Below, piece by piece: positions 59,205 to 64,000 of a stretch of 64,000 nt of DNA. Made by a program: the position numbers and the translations under genes. The number at the start of each line of letters is the position of its first letter. Within the stretch, counting starts at the first letter, position 1. Source of the DNA: Anagrus nilaparvatae (lineage: Eukaryota > Arthropoda > Insecta > Hymenoptera > Mymaridae); contig JAKSXM010000137.1 in assembly GCA_022575985.1 (NCBI GenBank), forward strand, positions 17,316,001 through 17,380,000, in the 5' to 3' direction. The notes beneath the pieces were generated by a model. The model did not search any database, had not been told where the DNA came from, and saw only the letters and a list, made by a program, of their open reading frames with translations.

Positions 59205-60265
59205 TGTATTTTAGTTAAAAATCTCAAAAATTTTTTTCGCATTTATCACTGAATTCTTGCTTATGATTTTTTTTGTTTGATTTTTTGAAGATTCAAAGTA
59301 CCCGAAAATTCATAGCTTTTGAATGTACCGTAAGTTTAAATATTAACGATGTTAAAATAGTTTTAGGTAGACTTTCAAAAAGAATGGTTCATTTATAAAA
59401 AAGTTAACATATAATTTTTACCTACGCTAGTTTTTGACCAGAAGTTTTGTTGGTGCAAACTTGGTTTCTAATATAGAAGGTGAAATCTATAAAATACCAT
59501 GACTAAATTGAAATTAAATTAAGGGATTTTGGGATTCAATTCCAACTAAACATATCCATAATATTGTGTAATACATTTTATTAAAAACTAAAAAAATTTG
59601 TTAGCTTAGAATATGTTTATTATAGAGTGGACCTAAAATTGGAGTTTTAAGAAAAACTTTGCTCCCCGGGTTTTTTCGTAAACTTTTGGTCATAAAAAGA
59701 TTTCAGCTCCAAGGATTTTGCTTTTGCTTTTCAAAAAAGCGTGCCTGTATGCACCTCAATTTTCCAATTCAAATAACATGGGAATTTAGACTTTTTAGCT
59801 TTCTAATTTTTTACAAAGCTTGCAAAATATTTAAAAAAGCTACTAATCGATGAAAAGTACTACTTAAATATATAAAAAACGATGCCCAACCTCAAGTAGC
59901 CAAAAAAAATATTTTTAAACCGATTTTACTGGTAATAAACGTAAAAAAAATCCCTTAAAATAATATGGCTTCATGTAATTTAAATGGAGCATTTTATTAT
60001 TATCAAGTTTTATCTTAATTTTAAAGCCTAAATGGAGATTAAATTATTTTTTATTATTATACGAACAAAAGATATACTAATTAAATAAATTACTACTGTA
60101 TATTTAAAGAAAACTAGAAGTAAATAATAATTATAGTATTTTGGAGATAAGAATAGTAGATAAAAAAATAAAAAACAAGTAATTTTTATCAAATTATTCT
60201 GGAAATAAAAAATGTTTAATGTAGTTTCAACGCTGTGTGATTTAATTGGATTTAAAGAATTAATT
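59205..60265. other. 5' flank of the Toll-like gene
   Basis: AT-rich; no separate gene supported. A plus-strand frame at 59659-59853 and a minus-strand frame at 60028-60342 are low complexity. The ATG at 60212 is in frame with the gene, but the ATG at 60266 directly precedes the signal peptide and is the likelier start. Confidence 0.45.
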
Positions 60266-62592
60266 ATGAAACATAATAATTGTATTTTTATTCTTATTAT
60301 AATTTTGAATTTCGGTTTGATTAGCACTGATTTTGACTGCAAAAATGATGCAGAATGTCTTTGTGAAAAAACCGAGGACTCAGAATATTTGTTTGTATGT
60401 CGTGATGGTACAAGGAAAATGTTATTTGGTGAAGACTATAAAAATCTCAAATACATAGCATTGAAAAAAAGCCTAAAAAATTCAGATCTTAGGGTTTATG
60501 ATTTAAGGATGTTAACAATAAGCAATATTGAAGTTGGCCTTTCTGATGAAGATTTAATTCAAGGTAAATTATACATTTTTTAATAAATTTTAAATTATTT
60601 TTTATTAACAATTTTATTAACAATTTTAGGGTTGAAAAATTTGGAATATCTAGATTTATCTAATTCATCTCTTCAAATTCCTTTTAATTTTTTTAATCAA
60701 ACTAAGAGCTTAGAATATTTAGATTTATCTGATAATAGTCTGAAAGATCTTCATTCACAAGTATTCAAAGATCTTGAAAATTTAAAAAGTTTATATTTGT
60801 TGAATATCAGTTTGAATGCTTTGGAACCTAAAGTATTTGCAAACTTAAAATGTCTTGAAATATTAAATCTAAAGAATAATGAAATTCAAGCTCTGAATGC
60901 AAGAGATTTCGAACATCTAACCAAATTAGTATTTTTATATTTGAGTGATATTAACATCACATCATTCCCAGAAAAACTATTTGCTGAGAACCGATTTCTG
61001 CAGGGTATATTTCTTGAAAGAAACTCTCAAAATGTGTCTGGATTACCATCAAATGGTTTTCTAAGAAACCTAACTTAATCGTCGTACGATTAAAAGAATC
61101 GGGATTATTAAGTGTACCTGAAGACTTATTTGATAAAACTCCTAAAATTGAATTAATTGACTTCTCCAAAAATCATTTAGCTTTACTTCCAAAGAAGATT
61201 TTTCAAAAACTTTCTAGATTGCAGTATCTCAATTTATGTTGTAACCGTTTAACATCAATATCCAGGTTATTTTATAACAATAAAAGACTTTATAAGCTTG
61301 ATTTCTCCAATAATTATATAACTTCAATCAACAGGTATGTATAATAAAAATAATATTTGTTTTATATTATCAAATATCTTATTTATGATTAAGTAGGAAT
61401 TGATTGACCAAATGGAAAAAATTATGCAAATCAAATTTTTAAATAAAAATTTATTTATCTATTTGCGACGTTTCGTCGATCAATATGTCGACCTTATCAA
61501 GCTATTATATTAGGGCTAAATATTTAGCGTTTTATTATCAGCTAAGATTTACTGTTTACTCTGATAATAATTACTTTCATTTTTTATGTTTAGTAGGTAT
61601 ATAAAATTCTAATATTTTAAATTACTTTAAATACCAGAAAGAATAGAGATACGTGTTTTCTGGCAATAAAAGTAATTTAACATTATTATAGTACATACTA
61701 AATTTAAACTAATAATATTTTTATAAAAAAAATTTTAAATTAAAGCTTGGTACTCAATTATTATCAAAAATTTTTATACGAGTCAAATACGTGAAATGGT
61801 AGTTTCCAATTTTGTTCATATTTTAGAAGATTTCAAGATAGTTCTGAGATTTTTAAATCTTATTTTGACCAAAATGTAGTAGACTTTGTTTTAGACTGAT
61901 ATACATTAGCATCTAAAAATTCCAGTTGCTCTTATTTTTGTTTTTTTAGGGCCTACTTTAAACTGCCTTAACAACAATTTTATATCTGTAATTCATTATC
62001 TGATATGGTTTTATTGAAGTAAATACTATAAAATGTCAACAACAAAAAAGTCCGAAACGTTTACTTTTGGTTCTAAATAATTAATATGGTTAATAACAAT
62101 TTCTAAATTTTCTGATTTTAAATAAAATATGAACAAAGTTAGAAACATCCAAATGCTAAACAGAGCCATGCACACGTGTTTTTTCTCGTAGATCCAATTT
62201 AGCAGTGATGAAGAACATACTAATTAAAATATATTTATTGCAGCACCGATTTCAAAAACCTGGAATGTCTATTAGAATTAAATGTATCTAACAATCGATT
62301 ATCTTATCTACATTTTGATACATTCTACAAGTTCCATAAATTAATACAACTTGACCTGTCATCAAACAACTTATCTGAAGACAATTTTGTAAAAAGCAAT
62401 AATAAATCAAAAAGTTTATTTTATTATTGTCAGAATTTAAAAAGACTAAATTTAAGTCATAATTTTGTAAGCAGTTTAAAGGATGAGATGATTATCAATT
62501 TTTTTGAGGTTACTGATGCTGCTTATAAACCAATCTCTGAATTGAATTTTATATTCATATTTTACATGGTCAATAAATTTAATAAAAAGTAA
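60266..62592 (+). pseudogene. Toll-1-like LRR ectodomain gene, frameshifted and lacking TM/TIR
   Basis: Exons 60266-60563, 60630-61334 and 62244-62592 (GT-AG, phases 1 and 2) would encode about 450 aa. The start at 60266 is chosen because a signal peptide follows at once (CIFILIIILNFGLIS). A Cys motif (DFDCKNDAECLC...LFVC) and about ten leucine-rich repeats (LEYLDLSNSSL, LEYLDLSDNSL, LEILNLKNNEI, LQYLNLCCNRL, LIQLDLSSNNL, LKRLNLSHNFV) follow. Order and spacing, including FPEKLFAENRFLQ and SVPEDLFDKTPKIELID, parallel the insect Toll-1 ectodomain, which binds Spaetzle. At about 61075 (residue 248) one base is missing, giving a TAA at 61076; the next frame resumes homology at once (LIVVRLKESGLL). 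The last exon runs to a stop at 62590 without the C-terminal Cys cluster, transmembrane helix or TIR domain. Either a decaying duplicate, or, if the indel is a sequence error, a secreted decoy-like protein. Confidence 0.82.
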
Positions 62593-64000
62593 TTTTTTAG
62601 GTAATTATTCAAAATTTAAAGAGATAATATTTTGTAAATAAGTAAGCAAAATTTGTATTTTCCCCTCCTACCTCTTCCCCTCTCCTTTTTGTTATTTGCT
62701 TGGTTTTAAAATTTCCTTAACTAAAGTCATTGAAGAAAATTTATTGGGGTGGCAAAACACGCTTTGAAGGGGGAGGGGGCAAAACAGTACATTTAAAAAA
62801 ATTTATATTGTATATGCTAAACTAGAAACATTGGGGCGGGGCAAGAGCCCCTCGCTAACCCCTCCCCTAATCCCAGTTATGCACAGTAATTGGATTTTAG
62901 ATACTTAAACTTACTAAGGACTTTATTAAGGTAAAATTTAGAAGGTACTTTAGTTAGTGTGTTTATAACAGGAATGCAAATAATAGTAAGAGGCTACCTC
63001 AGATAAAAAATTAGAAATGACCGTTTCTTCCTAATCGGGATCGTAAGGCTCGTGCATTTCTAACATGTTCCATGCATATTATTTGTATACATAAACAAAT
63101 CCATTATAAGATTTTTTAAAAGTATGTTATGCTTTATCCTACTTTGATTTTTATATATGATATAAATATTTTTGCAAATTTTTGTCTTTTTTTATTTTTT
63201 CAATGATTCATAAAAATAATTATTCTAGTTTTAAAAAAAGCGAGAAAAAAAGTATACATTAAAAACAAAAAATAAAAAAATTCAGTAAAATATTGTTCAT
63301 TTAGCTGGAAAAACCAGATAATAAATCAGCAATATTTTGGAATTACAGAAAGATTATTATCATTATTATTTTTTTTTATATTAGCGTAGGTGCTATAACA
63401 TACATTGTCGTTATAATAAATGTGATATTTATATCAGTATTTTATATTAAAAGAATAAGAAGAAATAATTTTAGATTTTAGGCACACAAATTATTCTTGA
63501 ACATTTATTTATTATTTATTATTTTGTTTTTTTTTTCTTACAAAATTTTATATGTTAAAATTTTTAAAAATTCTTGTGAAACAAGTTAGTTAAGTGGCAT
63601 ACTAAACTTTATCTTATCCAGCAACAAACCAGCAATATTTTTCAAAAAATTGTATTTTTTTGTTTATTTTGGGCGATATAGCGTTATTTATTCAAAACTG
63701 GCCATTGGAAAATGGATGAAACCTTCAAAAATGTTTTTAAAAGTGCGATGGTGTGAATTTTAACCCAAATTTGCACTTTTCACTTTAGAGAGGTACGATC
63801 CACTTGTTTGAATCAATGTTTATAAATTTAAAAGTTTTCGATGCATTTAACATTACTGGCGCCTTGACTAAGGTATTTATTAACAATTTTTAATATGTTA
63901 TAAAATTTTTTAACTCAGAAAGTTGAATAAAGTTGAAAATTTTGAAACAATTCAAATAATTTGAACTTGTTGCGACCGATAATTAACATTCTAACGGAAG
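62593..64000. other. 3' flank of the Toll-like gene with repeat pieces
   Basis: No further Toll exons recognised up to the window end. Bases 62690-62890 hold G/C-rich repeat sequence (GAAGGGGGAGGGGGC; GGGGCGGGGCAAGAGCCCC). At 63063-63111 AACATGTTCCATGCATATT then CAAATCCATTATAAG is the tail of the minisatellite element. The rest is AT-rich. Confidence 0.5.

Noticed and set aside
1..64000. Possible integrated polydnavirus segment, given the likely wasp host
   Set aside because: No viral gene families or paired excision-type direct repeats were recognised; repeats seen are transposon-like.

Overview
This is eukaryotic, almost certainly insect, nuclear DNA. It is extremely AT-rich (by eye roughly three quarters A+T), gene-poor, and full of homopolymers and palindromic repeats. 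The protein-coding homologies are insect ones: a major royal jelly protein (MRJP)/yellow family gene and a Toll-1-like leucine-rich-repeat ectodomain. Very high AT content plus an MRJP-type protein points to Hymenoptera, perhaps a small parasitoid wasp, but that is inference. No prokaryotic or CRISPR features are visible.

Real genes are few. (1) 15050-16961 (+): a complete five-exon MRJP/yellow-family secreted protein, 419 aa when the exons are joined, with phase-consistent GT-AG introns. (2) 47648-47718 (+): tRNA-Gly(UCC), followed at once by a 23-T run. (3) 60266-62592 (+): a three-exon Toll-1-like LRR ectodomain with a one-base frameshift near 61075; it ends before any transmembrane or TIR region. 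Two short minus-strand segments (11694-11773 and 43984-44057) look like phase-matched alternative terminal exons with hydrophobic tails. If real, much of 11-60 kb could be intron of a minus-strand gene; this is tentative.

Mobile-element debris makes up most of the rest. 23650-25846 holds a Penelope-like GIY-YIG remnant and a decayed non-LTR (LINE) retrotransposon (ORF1 C-terminus, EEP endonuclease, start of reverse transcriptase), with a histone-type 3' stem-loop at 24301-24316 between them. The LINE stops where an 853-bp inverted-repeat element (25846-26698) begins; that element contains nested 148/296-bp tandem repeats. Palindromic MITE-like elements lie at 3818, 4363 (perfect 8-bp target duplication), 8109, 18939, 34551, 45141, 49284, 55776, 56350 and 58787. 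A repeat family carrying a 24-bp minisatellite recurs at about 391, 10700, 13244, 31762, 40884, 42179, 46128 and 63060. Other tandem arrays are at 31375-31760 and 42470-43330.

The remaining stretches are AT-rich intergenic or intronic DNA with microsatellites and a few CpG- or GC-richer islands (1670-1860, 5066, 21780-21840, 38505, 52735-52805, 53740-54330). I did not find a convincing new multi-gene system. The most notable items are the truncated, frameshifted Toll-like gene, the histone-type stem-loop without a histone gene, the paired candidate terminal exons, and the family of nearly perfect foldback elements.
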